From Sclerodactyla briareus (taxonomy: Eukaryota; Echinodermata; Holothuroidea; Dendrochirotida; Sclerodactylidae), in assembly GCA_026419785.1 (NCBI GenBank), contig JAODTK010003377.1, forward strand, positions 102,001 to 166,000: DNA of 64,000 nt. Reading direction: 5' to 3'. Below are positions 21,866 through 35,731 of the stretch, one piece after another. Both the position numbers and the translations under genes were made by a program. The notes under the pieces are model-generated. The model was not told the origin of the DNA. It saw only the letters and a program-made list of their open reading frames with translations, and ran no database searches. Numbering within the stretch: the stretch's first letter is position 1; every line of letters begins with the position of its first letter.

Positions 21866-24648
21866 CTCAGTTGTGTGCCACTGCTAACAGCTATTACTTT
21901 CAAATAGTTGATAGTGTCGTGTCTGAACATCAATATCCATATGCAGCATAAAAGTATTCAAATATCACTGCGAGAGACGATAATGGCTTTTAAATGCATT
22001 GATGGATGGGATGTGGGGGTAGCCATACTTCATATGTTTTTTGATCGCAATGGCGAAACACATATATCTAATCAGGAATATGATGAAGTAAGAATGAAAG
22101 AGAGATATCGCGAGGAATGAAGAACATATATGACAGAAAGTACCATAAGAACCAACGATGTGATGAAGTATAGAAATAATGAGGCTGGCGTGCCGGGAAT
22201 AACTTTCAAGTCAAAAGAACATTTAGGCTTCGTGTGTAGAGGGGTAATTGAGACTGCAAGCACCTCTTGAAAAAAAAAAAAAACCCATAATAGAGCGAAT
22301 ATCTTCAAAAGAATGGCAGATAATTTACCTAATTTGACACGGTTATGGTCTAAATTATTCAAAAGTTATATGGTGTTCACAAGCTGGAAAAGTATCTACT
22401 ATGACTGGTGTCATTGGAGTTACTGAGAAACAAAACTCATCTTCTATTCATTATCTCTAGAGGAGCATGGGAGTTCTCCGAATCTTCTTGTGTAATTTTC
22501 TATTAGGTAATATGATAATACACTTATTGTTAATCTTACAGCGAAATTGCGCAGATAGGCTTAATGAGGGCTCCGGGGGCCGACGACAACGAATATAGGT
22601 TTCATCGAGAACAATAGGACCAATAAATCTTTAAGCATTGAAGCTTAATTGTGAGCGATGATGTGGGTCCCACATGTAAGGCGCCTATAAAAATCGAAAT
22701 CATTAATAGAGCCACTTACAGTATATCATCGCTGACCTTCAGTAAATTGGTTCCTTCCTTCCTAAATTGGTAGTCTGTCAGACCCGCCGGGTTGGGGGCC
22801 CACATGGGTTGCCAGACGGAATGCACGTTTCAAAGAGTAATTGAAAAAAAATTGAAGTGAAGGCTTGATGAAGCTTAGAGACAGCTCATTCAATCACAAA
22901 ATGCTTATATTTCCTTTTATTAGGGAGAGCAGTAAAATTTCTTGCCAAGGAACTGAAATTAATAGTAGTTATGTTAACACAACAAATGCTGAGTGATGGA
23001 GAATAAATGGGGACAGAGCCTTCTAAGTGCTCTTATTTCACATGAGGCATTTCCAGATTCATAAATTGCAAAAAGGGCAGGAAAACACCCCTCCTTATAC
23101 CCTCCCCGAGACGGCGATCTGAGTGATCTTATGAGTGGACCAGCATTTCACCTTTCAATTTTGCCCCACCAAGTTATGTGCGAATCGCACAAACCTCATT
23201 TCCCGCGGATTTGACCTGGGGTCATTGCCATATTGTTGACCATTTCATAAGTCCATACCACTTAGTTCCATGTAAATCAGACAAACTTCATTGGTTTCGC
23301 ATAAAAAAGTGTAATTATCAACTGGATAAAGCAATAATAGACAGCGTTAACACCAGCTAGTAAATAATAGATATAGGACAGCAAGGTGAATGGCCGTGAC
23401 ACAGTGATGAGATATTGATTAAGGACATGAAGTGATGAAGCTCAGGGATAGGGTACTACAGTTGGGGGGAATTTTCTTAGGAATGCTAGGAATACGATTA
23501 CGCCAGTTGGGATATACTGAAATATGAAAAAAATCTTGTGACCAATGACTCCTAACAAAGCTCTTAATTCGAACATATTCCCCCAATCTGTTGTTTCTAC
23601 TATCATTAAAAATCATGTTGTGAGGTCTAGCTTAATTGAGTAAAGACTAGTTAGCAGAAAACCAATAGCAAAATCCGCCATCCCAGTTGGAGTAAATATA
23701 AGGAGGCTATATTGTTTATACTAAAAAAAAAATGTGGTTCACTACACAATAGTATAAGATCAAAACTGACACCGGAACCATGCAAAATATTCATTCATGA
23801 ATGTAAAGGGAAATTGGATACTATGTTTGAAAACTTAGCACGCCCAAAGTTGAAGTCAGGACTCTTGACATATGTAAATTGTCTATTTTTGAGAAATATA
23901 GAGCTTTTTGAAGGCGGTTCCAATGAAACCATATGACAGTGGACTTCCTGATGCGAAGTCTAATCAATTGTGTTTTCGAGGCTTTGTAAAAGATCTTGGC
24001 GAAGTCCATACTGCCATAAAAAGAGGTTAACCTCTTTATGAACCAAAGTTATGAATTATATCAAACATGATACTCCAATATTCAGACAAAACATGAAGCA
24101 AACATAGTTGAGGGTTTTTTTTAAATGAAGATTCTCCAAATATGTATATAAACTAGTTAGCGCTTCAGTTGCTAGTATTCGTATCCGATTAGTTTCACCG
24201 GTTAATATTATGATAACAGTTATTCTTCACATGTACACCAGGGAAGCGTAATTTAGGTGTAGTTAGTAGCTGCGTATTAATTTTGCTAACAATAATTTTG
24301 CCCTTTATTGGCTTCAATCCTAACTGCACGATGACGGGTGAAGTCATCACGATCACCCACCGTAATCACATGGGAACAGAATTGAATCCGCGTTGATCAA
24401 GGGAACCTCAGAAGTGGATTGTGGTCTGATGACTCGTGCGTCATCACATGTGAACAGGGGGGTAAGTTTTCTGACTTCGCATGTAAACATATCTATAACC
24501 TCCCACAGTTCATATGAAAACACTATTTCATGAAAAAAACAACACCTTCCAAAACGAAGGTTTAACAAGTAGTCTCAGTGAAATACTCGAGCCAATGAAG
24601 CGGAAAAATCTGAAGGACTTGGCGTAACTTGATAGAGGTAATTCAATT
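21866..24648. other. Unannotated sequence
   Basis: AT-rich, with short poly(A) runs (near 22269 and 23725). No exon, tRNA or repeat that I can support. Confidence 0.35.
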
Positions 24649-24918
<270 letters not shown>

Positions 24919-26855
24919 TTCAGACAATTATGAAGCGATGCTCAGTGCGAATTGTTCATTTAGCAGTTCAAGCAAGAAATATCAGGATATTTGGACGAAA
25001 CACGTAGTTGATTTCTAACGGAACAACATGCAACTATAAATATATATTTTTTTTTTTGGACAAGAAATGAATGGATGTAGTGTGTTATTCCAGTAATGGA
25101 GAGAGTGGTTAGTTTACGAATGAACATACCGGCTAGTAGGGTTCGTTTTTCCCTTAGAGTCATTTAAAATGGTGTCAGTAAAATTTTGAAAATGGTGTAC
25201 GAATTGATGATCAGTCGGGTCCTACTTCTCGATGCCCTGAAGTTGTTTTCGAGATAACGGTGGAGTATGTTCGGTAATCTGTGGCCTTCGAGAGACTACC
25301 ATCCTGTATTGCCACGGCATGCAAGGTTTGTCTCCGTTTAACTATAAGATGGGGTGTAGGAATTGTACTACGAGATTGTGGGACTCCTATCAGCATCTAT
25401 GAGTTTTTCAGTTTATCTCGATTCAGACAGTACGAGTTCTAGCTGAGGGACATTTGGACTCTACTCTGAGGATAACTGAGGCCTCCAGTGAAACTCAGTC
25501 ATGTCATCCAGATATGAATCAGCCATATCAGAAAATCACGAAAAATAATTTCGTCCAAGTGTCGGACTTGGCTTTGGCTGAAAGTGGAGTGACTCGATGA
25601 TTCGAGCCCGTGTCAACATACGTTTTATACTAAGGGATTTTCCTTAAATAAAAACCGACAAAAGATGCTTTTCGCTAGGCAAAAACAGTCACTTTTGTTT
25701 TGCTTAATGGGTGATCAAAGTCGATGTGTTGTATTCAAATGACCACATTTCCGTGTTTGTTCAATTCTACAAAGCAATTTATCAAATAACATCAATATTG
25801 AACCACCATTTTCAGTTATTTAAAGCCATGCACATAATAAACTGTTGCTAGATTTGGTAAGATTCCGATGAAATAAGAGTACTGGTGTTGGTTATGTCAT
25901 GATGTTCAACCCACAGTGAGATTTAAATGCAAATTGCATACTGGATCTATCCTCACCGTGTTTGGTGACATGTTGCCATGAGCATGCTCTTTTCCTTACA
26001 ACTGATGAGAAATTGTGTAAAACATGCCGGAAAGCCGTCTACCACTAGTAATCACGTTCGTCTTCCAACCGGTTCTCAAAATACTATCCCGATGTTCTCA
26101 TTTCAAAACCTCCAATAATATGGGAGAGGTCGCTATCAGCTGGTATTTTCGCGGAGGCTAATAGAATATCTCACATCATACCCGTGCTGAAAGTACATCA
26201 CTTTTCTAGGTAAACGGCATGGCTCTGTTTCTTCAGCTGATCGAAGCCTCAGGGTAATTATCGGCGAATAGCCGAAAAAGAAAAGAAGAAGAGAACACGC
26301 AATTCAGCCGCTTCATAAATCTACAGAATTGGCCGTCGTCGCTGGCTTCTGACCCAGCCGTCATTTCTGACTCAATAAATAACTTTCAAGTGTTGTCTCC
26401 CCTCGCCAGGGATTCAACAAAGCTAACAAATCTCTTCGGTACGGCCTGTATGTCCACAACTCCGCAGCTAGGCTTTAAACAAATTCATATGAGTTTCACA
26501 ATGAACTATATCAACAAATCGAAGACCGAAGCCTGTAGAATAAAGTAATGATGCCACCCACACCACTCACTGCCAGATCAATCCTCCAATTGGAAATTCA
26601 CTTATATACCGAACGACAGATACCTGATGTTATTGTCTCCCAGAAGCTTATCATTCCGGGGCAACGGAATCGACGATATTATGAAACTACTGCGCGGGGC
26701 AATACTGATATGAAATAAACTACTTAATTTAACTATTACTTCCGATACCATTTTTTGTGACTGGTCAAGTCGGGTTTAGTAGTCACATTTTTAATTTCAT
26801 TTCATTGATTATAGAACTGAGTTTCAGGAGTTTAAGTCATGGAATTTATCTGGTC
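24919..26855. other. Unannotated sequence
   Basis: No supportable gene. A short plus-strand open stretch at 26404-26548 follows a fair acceptor (TGTTGTCTCCCCTCGCCAG) and ends in a stop (46 codons, beginning DSTKLTNLFGTAC). It could be a small terminal exon, but the evidence is thin. Confidence 0.25.
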
Positions 26856-26881
26856 GGGGGGGGGGTGGGGGGGGGGGGGGG
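26856..26881 (+). repeat. Poly(G) tract G10-T-G15
   Basis: Uninterrupted apart from one T. One of at least eight long G or C runs in the window. Confidence 0.95.
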
Positions 26882-29800
26882 AATACCGGCATGTTTCAGT
26901 AACCTAAAGATAATCTGATGGGTTTTTCACTAGATATTGCATTTAATACTGATATCAAAGTACGAAAATTTAAGGACGTGGAAAACTACTTTAGAGAGGC
27001 GTTCCAAAGCTCGAACCGATGTTGGAACGAAGGTTAACATAGGTCAGCCATGGAGAATAAATCGGTAGCTTTCGTTTACAATGATTGAGCACAAAACCGA
27101 TAGTGTGAGTATTTCAGTAAAGGGTTAGTATTGTGTTCCGGATCGTTCGCTAAACCACGCCAAAACGTTTGTTCGATAGACGATGTCTAAACCGAAATAG
27201 ATTTCTGGGTGAGGTCAGGGTTATATATATACTCGGTTCGTTGAGGCATGTTGTGTAACCACAGGAATACAAATTGTTATATTCCAATAGCAATTTTACC
27301 CAACCCGACAGACAGCTATCGTTCTGCCCATCAAAAAGGTGGTGTGCAAAATCTGCGAAAAGGGAACGCGCTGGCTTAATCATCCTTTTTAGAGAAATGC
27401 TCGGAGTTCCCGGCTCATCAGTACGTTTCAAGGCCAACGCCGTTGGTGCAATCGGTGTTGATTAAATCTATTGACCTTGTTTTAAACAACGCATGGATAC
27501 TCAGTATTGGAAACAATGATTGTAATTTGAGAAAAGCGTTACTTTATTATGGCTCGATCTAATTACATCTGAAAATGGTAAACATTCTGACAGCTTCGTA
27601 AAAAAAATATGTCAGGCTACTAGTAGGCGTGTCGTCATGCCAAAAAGTATTTAGATAGCGTCATCACTGATTTAAACTCAGTGCTTATTCAAACTCCCCA
27701 AATTAATATGAAAACCTAGCATAGACTTTGAAATAGCTTTATAGAGGTCGGTATGGGTTTTCTTTTAGTCTCATTCATATTGTCGCTTCGACCTTCATTG
27801 CCGCTAAGTACTTCTCAAATGCCGAGGCCTGTTTCCGTGCGTTTTATTTGGGTCATTCGTTGTATATATTCGTGGGCTACTAGGCTAGTCATACATCAGG
27901 TTGACAATGTGGCCGCATAGATCAGAGACGGGTTATGTTAGTACCATCAAGTACAAGTTCCACGGCGATAAACAGCGTTCCACATGGGGCTTGCGTTGTG
28001 AGGGATGCCCATAGGTAACAGATTATTTGCCCCGTTCTTCGGGTTTGAGGCTGTTCGTCAAACCATGGTTGGGATTCCTGTTCTTGGCCGTGGCACATCG
28101 AAGGCTACGTTTACGGGAACACTGATGGTGGACTAAACACATGACTTTCTAATGTCTTCGTTTGCTTGTGTTGACCTGCGACCGCAACTCGTACGATCAA
28201 TAGTTTGGACTTTGTCCCAACAGGGAATGGGGAGTAGTCTATTGACTCTGTATTTCAAACAACAAGTTCGCCTCGTATGGACAGAACTCGTCTAATAAGA
28301 AGACGAGGGTAGCAGGCCCGCCTGACTGTTGCAATACTGGTTCGATCTAGCAGAATCAGGTCTTGTCTTCTTTCTCATACAAAATAGGGGCTGTATATCA
28401 CCCGTCGTTCATGAAGACGTCGGATCCATTCGCAGGAGAATACTTGACGCCTCGTTGGATCCCGGGACCTATTCGAAGGGGGTGGCGAGGAATCGCAGAT
28501 GATATCCACGATCACACGGTATCAGTGTGTTTGTCACGGGACGACGAACTGGATACTACATTAGAGATATTGACATAGCATTGTTGGGTAGTGCCAACCC
28601 GTCTTGTGCACCGTAATGTCGCTCTGTCTTCCGAATAGCGTGAGTAAACGTGTGTTGGGGGCATTGTCGTCTGTTTGCCTGACCAAACTTTGCAGAGGTG
28701 CTTGTATTACTTGGCGAGACGCAGGGGTGGACATATCTTTTGGGCCACAAGTATTATTGACTGGTGAATGGAGTAAAGATTCTCCAGTTTGATAGGTTAG
28801 GCATAGATGCGGATATTGGAATGCAGCATGAAAGTGAAAATTACCGTATTGCAAAAACAAAAATGATTCAAGTAAGGAACGACATATCGACATGACTAGG
28901 TCATCAATACCTAGCCACTAGTAATTGTTTATTCGGTGAAAAAAGAAAAGCCATGAAAACGTTGTGATGATGAGTAATCAATGCGCATTGCGACTTCCTA
29001 TATGTGGATGGATAGGTATAATCCCTATCTTCAAACCGTTCATAGCCTATTTCCGACCACCCTCACCAATATTCCGGAGTTTGTACTAGTGTGAAACTCA
29101 CTTTAATGATGTCATAACGCATTGCCCTTATTGAACTTAGCCTGAAACCATTCATCTCCAAAATACACCATACATAGAGATGATATCGAACAAATAACGT
29201 TTGATATAACTTATAACAATTACTTCATTGTGTTCGAGAGGGAGTACAGATGATTCTTCGTATCTACAGTTGTATGTTATCGCAAAGCGTCAGAGGAAAT
29301 GTATCCAAGCATCTAAATATTCTCTTGGCGTCAAAAGGTTCCTGTGATATTAGATGAGACGGGATAATTCAAAAGCACGCCCTCTAACTAACATGTTATC
29401 AGCAATTTGAGGAAAGTCGACGAATAGTTGGCCGACGTGTCGAATTTTGTGATGTGAAGATACATATTTCGTGTTTTTACGGCAACACAAAGATACGAAG
29501 AGAATGTATTGCATAACTACCACATTATCTAATTAGTACAACACATAAATTGTTTTCCATTGACATATATGCGATGTCATCTACTCTTGTTATCTTAGTT
29601 TCAGCATGGAACGATCAATATATGTATAATTGAAGCGCTGTTAAAATTAGGTCAACTTCAAGAGAAGCAGTTAGAAGAAAATACAAAACAAACGATCCCT
29701 TTTTTTTTTTTCTCGCGTGGGTTACGCAAATAAAATATTTATTTGTCTTTGTAATAACCCCCCTGTAGAATTTTATTATACGTAAATGCAGCTAGTGGGA

Positions 29801-30792
29801 GTGTGGAAATGCGGAATCTTGGATGTGGGTATGTACATCACTAGTAAATTTCTCTGTTAGTCTACGACAGTTGACAATATAACCTAATAGTTACAAGGTT
29901 TCTTTTTCTGTATGACTATATGTCCAGGCTAATCACGCATACATAGCACCGAAGGTGGCGTGCTATAGGCAAATATTTGATGAGCACAACCTAAAAGTTT
30001 ACTAGTAAATGTAACATACTAAACCAATTATAAAAGCCAACCCTTTTTTAATAACTTTGAGGCGGATCATTGTAGGTATAACGATAGTGTAGTAGTATTG
30101 CGTGAGTTACTGTACAGAGAGGTAACTGACATATAATTTGAATTGGGGGGGGGGGGTCAGCTAGTGGACTTGAATACTGTGTAATGGGTTGGGACCGCCA
30201 TTAAGAAAACGCAAATGAGTCCCAACTAATTGAGTTGTTGATGCATTAAGCAGTATTCAATTATAGTTGATGCCACTAACTTTATTATTGTCTTCCTTGT
30301 AACATCTGACGTGCCGGTGGGATTAACCAAGTCTGGGAGAGAGGAGTCTCATGCTTATAATTATCTTTTGTGCTATCACAGGCCCTTACCCCGACGTCCC
30401 AAAAAAGGACTGACGTTCATTTTGTTCATTTTCCTTCGTACTTAACGACTGTGGCTGCATGGAATTCGGCACGGAAGACCGATATTGGGACTGGTTTTGT
30501 CTATCTGCGTAGTTAACGGGAGATTCGTCGATAGCCATCATCGGAGTCAAGAATGAGGCCAACCAAATCTTAGTGGGGGTGCCTCAGGAAAGGAAATTGC
30601 CATAATAAACATATTCATCTTGACAAATAGACCAATGAATAGTAACAATGTTGATAGTTCCAATTGGACTGGTTAGTTCCTTCGCACGATCTTTCGGAAA
30701 GGAGGCTGGTGGTAATTCTATTTTCTGTAGCTTGCGTAAGCTTCGGTCCACAAGAGATGTATTGGAAGTAAATATGGGTTGATGCCAAACCA
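26882..30792. other. Unannotated sequence
   Basis: Includes a minus-strand open frame at 27150-27437 (95 codons) and overlapping frames at 28363-28893. None has splice signals or recognisable domains. A G12 run lies at 30145-30156 and a T run near 29700. Confidence 0.3.
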
Positions 30793-30876
30793 CAATAATA
30801 ATAATAATAGTAATAATAATAGTAATAATAATAGTAATAATAATAGTAATAATAATAATATTATTATTATTATTAT
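30793..30876 (+). repeat. AAT microsatellite with a 12-bp higher-order pattern and a palindromic end
   Basis: About four units of TAATAATAATAG (AAT,AAT,AAT,AGT phase) are followed by an (AAT)n that turns into (ATT)n near 30860. The right part is therefore a self-complementary hairpin. Confidence 0.9.
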
Positions 30877-33749
30877 CAGTCATATAAGTGTTGTGTGTGA
30901 TAGTGTAATATAGTGGGGCTGGGAAGGATGTCTCTGCTGAAATCGAGGGTACTTAGAAATTGAGAGAGCTTCTGCCGTTGTCATTAGGCTGAATGTTTGC
31001 TTTCATTTAAGAAGGATATACGTCGAGACGGTAATCCAGTGGTGTTGGTTCGAGTGCTTCATGTCACCCAGGGGTGAATGAGTACTCAAAGGATGAATGG
31101 GTTACCCTGTGAGGTAACCTAAAGAAATTAGGTTGTCCAGAACGATTTACAAGACAAGGGTATCAGTCGTGAGTACGCTAGGAAGAGATGTGTTCGAAGG
31201 AGAGTCATTTTGTCTGTCCAACTGATGTCAGCATGGATACTTGAATGACGCTGAAGCGAGAATGATAATTTACTAAGTATTATATCAATGTCCTTGAAAT
31301 TATGCGATATTTTATCTTGATACTAATTCATTTGATTTTCAAATTACCTTCAACATTCTTGCTATTTCTACATGCTTGCAATTTTTCATCAATATTAAGA
31401 ACTGATATGTACAAATTGAATCTGGAGTAGGAAATTAAAAGGCCATGGGGCAATCTAGGCCCAAAAGGGTATCCACAAAATATCTTCAGTCAATGAAAAA
31501 GACCGTGTCTGGTCTATCCACGTATATACTCTCAACCACTCGCTTACAAATTTAGCTTACGTATAGTAACTGTATTAGGTAACATTCAATTGGTTTAACT
31601 ACACAATTCTTTTTAGTACTCCTCTCTACTAATCTATTTTTTCTGCTATATAGTACACTACCTAATCTACCTAATATTAACGCTCCAACCCAACGAAGTA
31701 ACAACTGATCACGAATCTCTATTTTGGTCTGATTCCGAGAGAGAGAGACTATTGTGATAACTTTGGGTATCTAGGTTTTAGCGGACTCGTCAAAAATATG
31801 GGACGATATCACTATCTGACGTTAGTGTAACGTATAAAGCAGTACGCTATTATTGTCTTCATCTCACGCTACTGTTCTTACCGCGCGGCACGCATGAACA
31901 ACTTCAAGGTTGAAAGTGCTACTAATTATTTAAGCAGCTGTCACCAACCTCTTCTTTAAATGTAACGCTACTCCTACTTTCTACCAGCACCCCTCTAGCC
32001 CCGTATATGTTTCAGTAGTGTATTTACGTCATCGAAGTCTAAGAAAAAAAAAAAACACTTTGAACCTGACATAGAAGTTGTTTAATAGTCAAATGAACCG
32101 AACTTTGGTCCATGCGCCCCATAAACCAGGAGCAGTTTTCTAGACCAGTTTCTGTTCGACAGGTAGGGAGTTCAGCGAGACGGTCATGAAAGTACTCAGT
32201 GGCGCTGTGAGAATTAGACTACGAACACCGTGGGCGCAACCACAGGCGTATCCTCATTTAATACTTCCATAAACTAATTGTTCGATGAATAATAATGTGG
32301 CTGAATTCTTTGTTTTTGGTGTCAGAATTGTTCGTTAGGAAACTGAATAATAGCCACTCGTTGCTAAGCATCATCAGACCAACACTTCGTTCTCTTTTGA
32401 AATTTGATTCATATGCAAACTTATTCTTCGCCCCGCACTTTGCAGGAGTCCATCTTCATACTACCTGCGTTTCTCAGCTATGCTAGGAGCTTCCAGGTGG
32501 GGTAACCATCAACGAATATAGTTATATCGGTATTCGGCACGTACACAATTCTTTATCAAGCAATAGTGTCACACTTGATGAAACAACTTAGGTTTTCAAG
32601 TCTAGTCTTTCTGTGGGATGCCCGCGGAAACAGAGTGCTTTGACCAAGTTAGAACCACAGCCTTCTTGTTTCTGTGTGTGCTTGAAACTGATTCGCTCTT
32701 TACATAATGGTATCATGTTGTTCCTGCTGGTATAATCGAAACTTGGGATGAGGGTATCATTATAGAAAATTATGATATCAAGTGTTTGACCCAATGAACA
32801 CTGAGAAGACACTACTTCAGTGCGCTCTTTCAACTCTGTATAATGCACTATTACTCCCTCGTTTGAATTACGGTACAGTATACTCGTGGTGTCGCAGAAG
32901 GATGCTATACTAAAGTGTGTACGGCAGATCATAAATGTAATGACCCTTCGTTACTTTTTCGTGGAGATTTAGACTATGTGTCACTATCAACAGCCGATAA
33001 TTTGTATGAATGATACAAAGGATTATGGCTTGAAATTTCCAATTTTTACTTAGGTCCCTTGCCGAAGGCACGAAATTCATACAGTCACTCTGACGTGTGA
33101 TTGTGTATGTCTATATGCGATGCTTCTGGTAATAACCGATATAAATACGTAAGCGTCGATCGGGTTCAAAAGAGGCACATAGACTGCAAATATGAAGAAC
33201 ACCAAACCTATCATTCGTGGTAACAGTACAGGATATTTCAACTATCAATCAATTTCGATGTAGGAATGAATGTACGTTAGTAAGTTTGCAAAACCAGGAG
33301 GAAAAATCGTATTACTTTAATTATCGGTTCTATATAGGTCTAATTGATATAGGTGATAGGCCGAATGTTCTATTAGTAAAGGCAAGGATAGGCATGTCGT
33401 CAGAACGCACCACTATTATTTGGGAAGTTGCTTGATGTGATCCAGGGCCAAGACAGGTCAAATTATGGAAGAAGCTTCTTGAAACTGATATTCGTAAAAC
33501 CCTACTATTAGTCAATTTGGCAGCGTCTTCGAGGGAATTTGGATTAGGGCTGGTATTTGTTCTCGGTTGAAGCACATCTACGCTAAACGGAAGGTTCTTC
33601 CTGGTTGGCTGCCCGTGTTGTTGGGGTCAATAAGTAAACTAGAGGTTATGATTAGCATAATCCAATAGAATTCTTATACAGAGGTATCCGCCCACTCGTT
33701 CAAAGTCGTTTTTGTCTCTGAATAGATAAGCAGGCGGGAGCCCAAGATC
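30877..33749. other. Unannotated sequence
   Basis: A minus-strand open frame of 114 codons (32588-32932) has no recognised domain. On its opposite strand LLLPRLNYGTVYSW recalls a LINE reverse-transcriptase tail, but too little else supports it. Poly(A) run near 32043. Confidence 0.25.
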
Positions 33750-33766
33750 GCGGGTTCGAATCCCGC
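33750..33766 (+). pseudogene. tRNA T-arm with perfect B box, SINE or tRNA relic
   Basis: GCGGGTTCGAATCCCGC is a perfect T stem-loop and Pol III B box. The upstream 40 nt (GGCGGGAGCCCAAGATC) resembles a degenerate anticodon arm, but no intact A box or acceptor stem is found. Most likely the remains of a tRNA-derived SINE. Confidence 0.45.
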
Positions 33767-34964
33767 TCAACGTTTTATCATTCGTTCAAAAAGGCGAGGT
33801 TTCACTACTTGGAGTTTGAACAAAACCACCGATTTCAACCACACGCCGCATTCTATATATGTGTGTGTGTCTCTATGTGCTACCGGTGCACTATGTGGGG
33901 ATCTTTCAACATTCTCTACTTTGATTCATTTGCAAATTGCAAATATCGCTGACATTGTCAGACCCGGTTTTATGTCTTGCTTGTTTTCTTTTCTTACGCT
34001 TCCATTTATCTTACAATCGATGTTGAAGTGGATGTAGTACATGTGGTAAATGTCACATATATATTCTGTGAAATGATGTATTGTGAAGATAACCAGGAAA
34101 TGTTAAATATGTTACAGTTGTCACAACCTCGACGTTACAAATGTCCTATCAGTCTCACCTCGTGGAAATATCATTGCTCAATATTCAAGTCAAGGGATTC
34201 CTTGACCTATCACGGAGTGCCCATAGGAATATCTTCACGAGAGCCTAGCATATACATGATGCTAGAGACTTTCCCCACAAGTATGGCTGTTTGTCATGTT
34301 GCTGGCTACTTCCGGCAAATAATTAAAACAGTAGTGGAGAGTACAATTCGCTCACTGATTGCGTGGTGGTGCTTGTGAGTACGTGAAATTGTGTAAGGAC
34401 GTTGGTGGCAAAGCCAAGCAGACTCTCTCGAACAGTCATCGCGACGTTTCGAAGGCGCTGATGGCCTGGTCAGGTGGTATTCATATATTTCACGGGCAAT
34501 TCCAATACACTAAGTCTCACGCATAAAATAACATGAAAATTCAGCTTGATTGGAGGGAGCGTTCTCAATTGACCGTGTTCAAAATGAACTGACCCACAAA
34601 ACAATAGAGCCATAGACTCTCACGGTGAACACACACCCCTAGTATAACTTCATTCATCTGGTGTGGTTTGATGGTATAATTGTTCTGAATTTTATAATTG
34701 GCCAAAATATTGATTTTGACATTGACCAGCTTATGAATTTATCGTGATCAAAAGGATATCAGACCACAAAGAACCTCTTATTTGACAAGGTTCATGCACG
34801 TGATGCGCAAATGGCCTAGCATGGGTGACAAACACACTAAGTATTAGGCCACGTATATTCAGGGTCGAGTTACTGTGATTACAAGCTGAAATTGGCCAAA
34901 ATATTGAATAATCACATTTTTTTTTTTTTTGTCTTCACCCAAACTATATGACCCAGATATACAT
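33767..34964. other. Unannotated sequence
   Basis: Overlapping plus-strand open frames at 33816-34037 and 33977-34378 (133 codons) have no splice or domain support. Nothing else seen. Confidence 0.3.
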
Positions 34965-35099
34965 TATATATATATATATATATTTTATTTTTTTTCAATT
35001 TGAGATCCATTCTTGCATCGGTTGCTTGAAAGTGTATTATTTTGTTTCTTATATATATATATAATATATATATATATATATTATATATATATATATATA
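34965..35099 (+). repeat. Two (TA)n microsatellite blocks
   Basis: (TA)n at about 34965-34984 and a longer interrupted (TA)n at about 35051-35099. The TAATA/TATTA phase breaks at its centre make the longer block palindromic. Confidence 0.9.
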
Positions 35100-35361
35100 G
35101 CATACTCCATATGCAGACAGTCCTTGGTGGTTCTCTTTTTCGGAGCTCATCAGTGTGAATCGTGACTGAAACATACAACTACACAGGCGAAACCTGCCCA
35201 GTCTTACAGTTCCCAAGACGCATGGTCTATCAATTACAGAGTGCATAAGCTCGTAAGAGCGATGCGATGCGCAATGCCAAATAGATGCGTCTTGAAATAT
35301 AACAAGACTACACAAACAATGCGCCCGTCACAAAACTAGAGTGCTCAACAAGACAAAGTAT

Positions 35362-35388
35362 TACCTTGGTAGCTCAGTGGTGAAATAT
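35362..35388 (+). other. Isolated A-box-like sequence
   Basis: CCTTGGTAGCTCAGTGGTG matches the 5' part of a tRNA (D arm and A box). No B box follows at the right distance, so it is at most a truncated SINE or tRNA relic. Confidence 0.3.
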
Positions 35389-35499
35389 AGAAATTTCAAT
35401 ATTCAATTACAACGCATGATCTGAATTTGCGAAAAGTGTTAATCTAAGTCTAAACATTCCACACAAATATATGAACACTTCGCAAGAAGAATGCAAAAG

Positions 35500-35731
35500 T
35501 CAATAGGATGCTCTAAAAACCTCTATAATATCCCAATCGGCCCCGCAGAATGGGCAACTAATCGGCCAACGGCTCATTCCAACAAAACTCACACACATCT
35601 TTCCAAATCTGTCCACAGGGGGACATGAATGACTCATGTTTTTTCCCCCGAAATGCGTCATTAGTGAATTCAATTCCTGTTCCAGCTGAATTCTGCATTT
35701 CCACATGATGTTAACTTTTGCGGTCTGGCAA
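35500..35731 (-). CDS. Candidate terminal exon encoding a Cys-rich C terminus
   Basis: On the minus strand an excellent acceptor (GTGTTCTACTTCTATTGCAG) ends at 35732. An open frame then runs to the stop at 35500. It contains CQTAKVNIMWKCRIQLEQEL, SHSCPPVDRFGKMC and a C-terminal SCPFCGADWD. The CPFCG knuckle and preceding cysteines could bind zinc. Start would be phase 2. The frame is also open upstream through the acceptor (140 codons in all), so the splice is not forced. No family recognised. Confidence 0.33.

Noticed and set aside
32588..32932. Possible second LINE fragment (LLLPRLNYGTVYSW on the plus strand)
   Set aside because: Only one short RT-like string; no second motif in order, and the opposite strand is the longer open frame.
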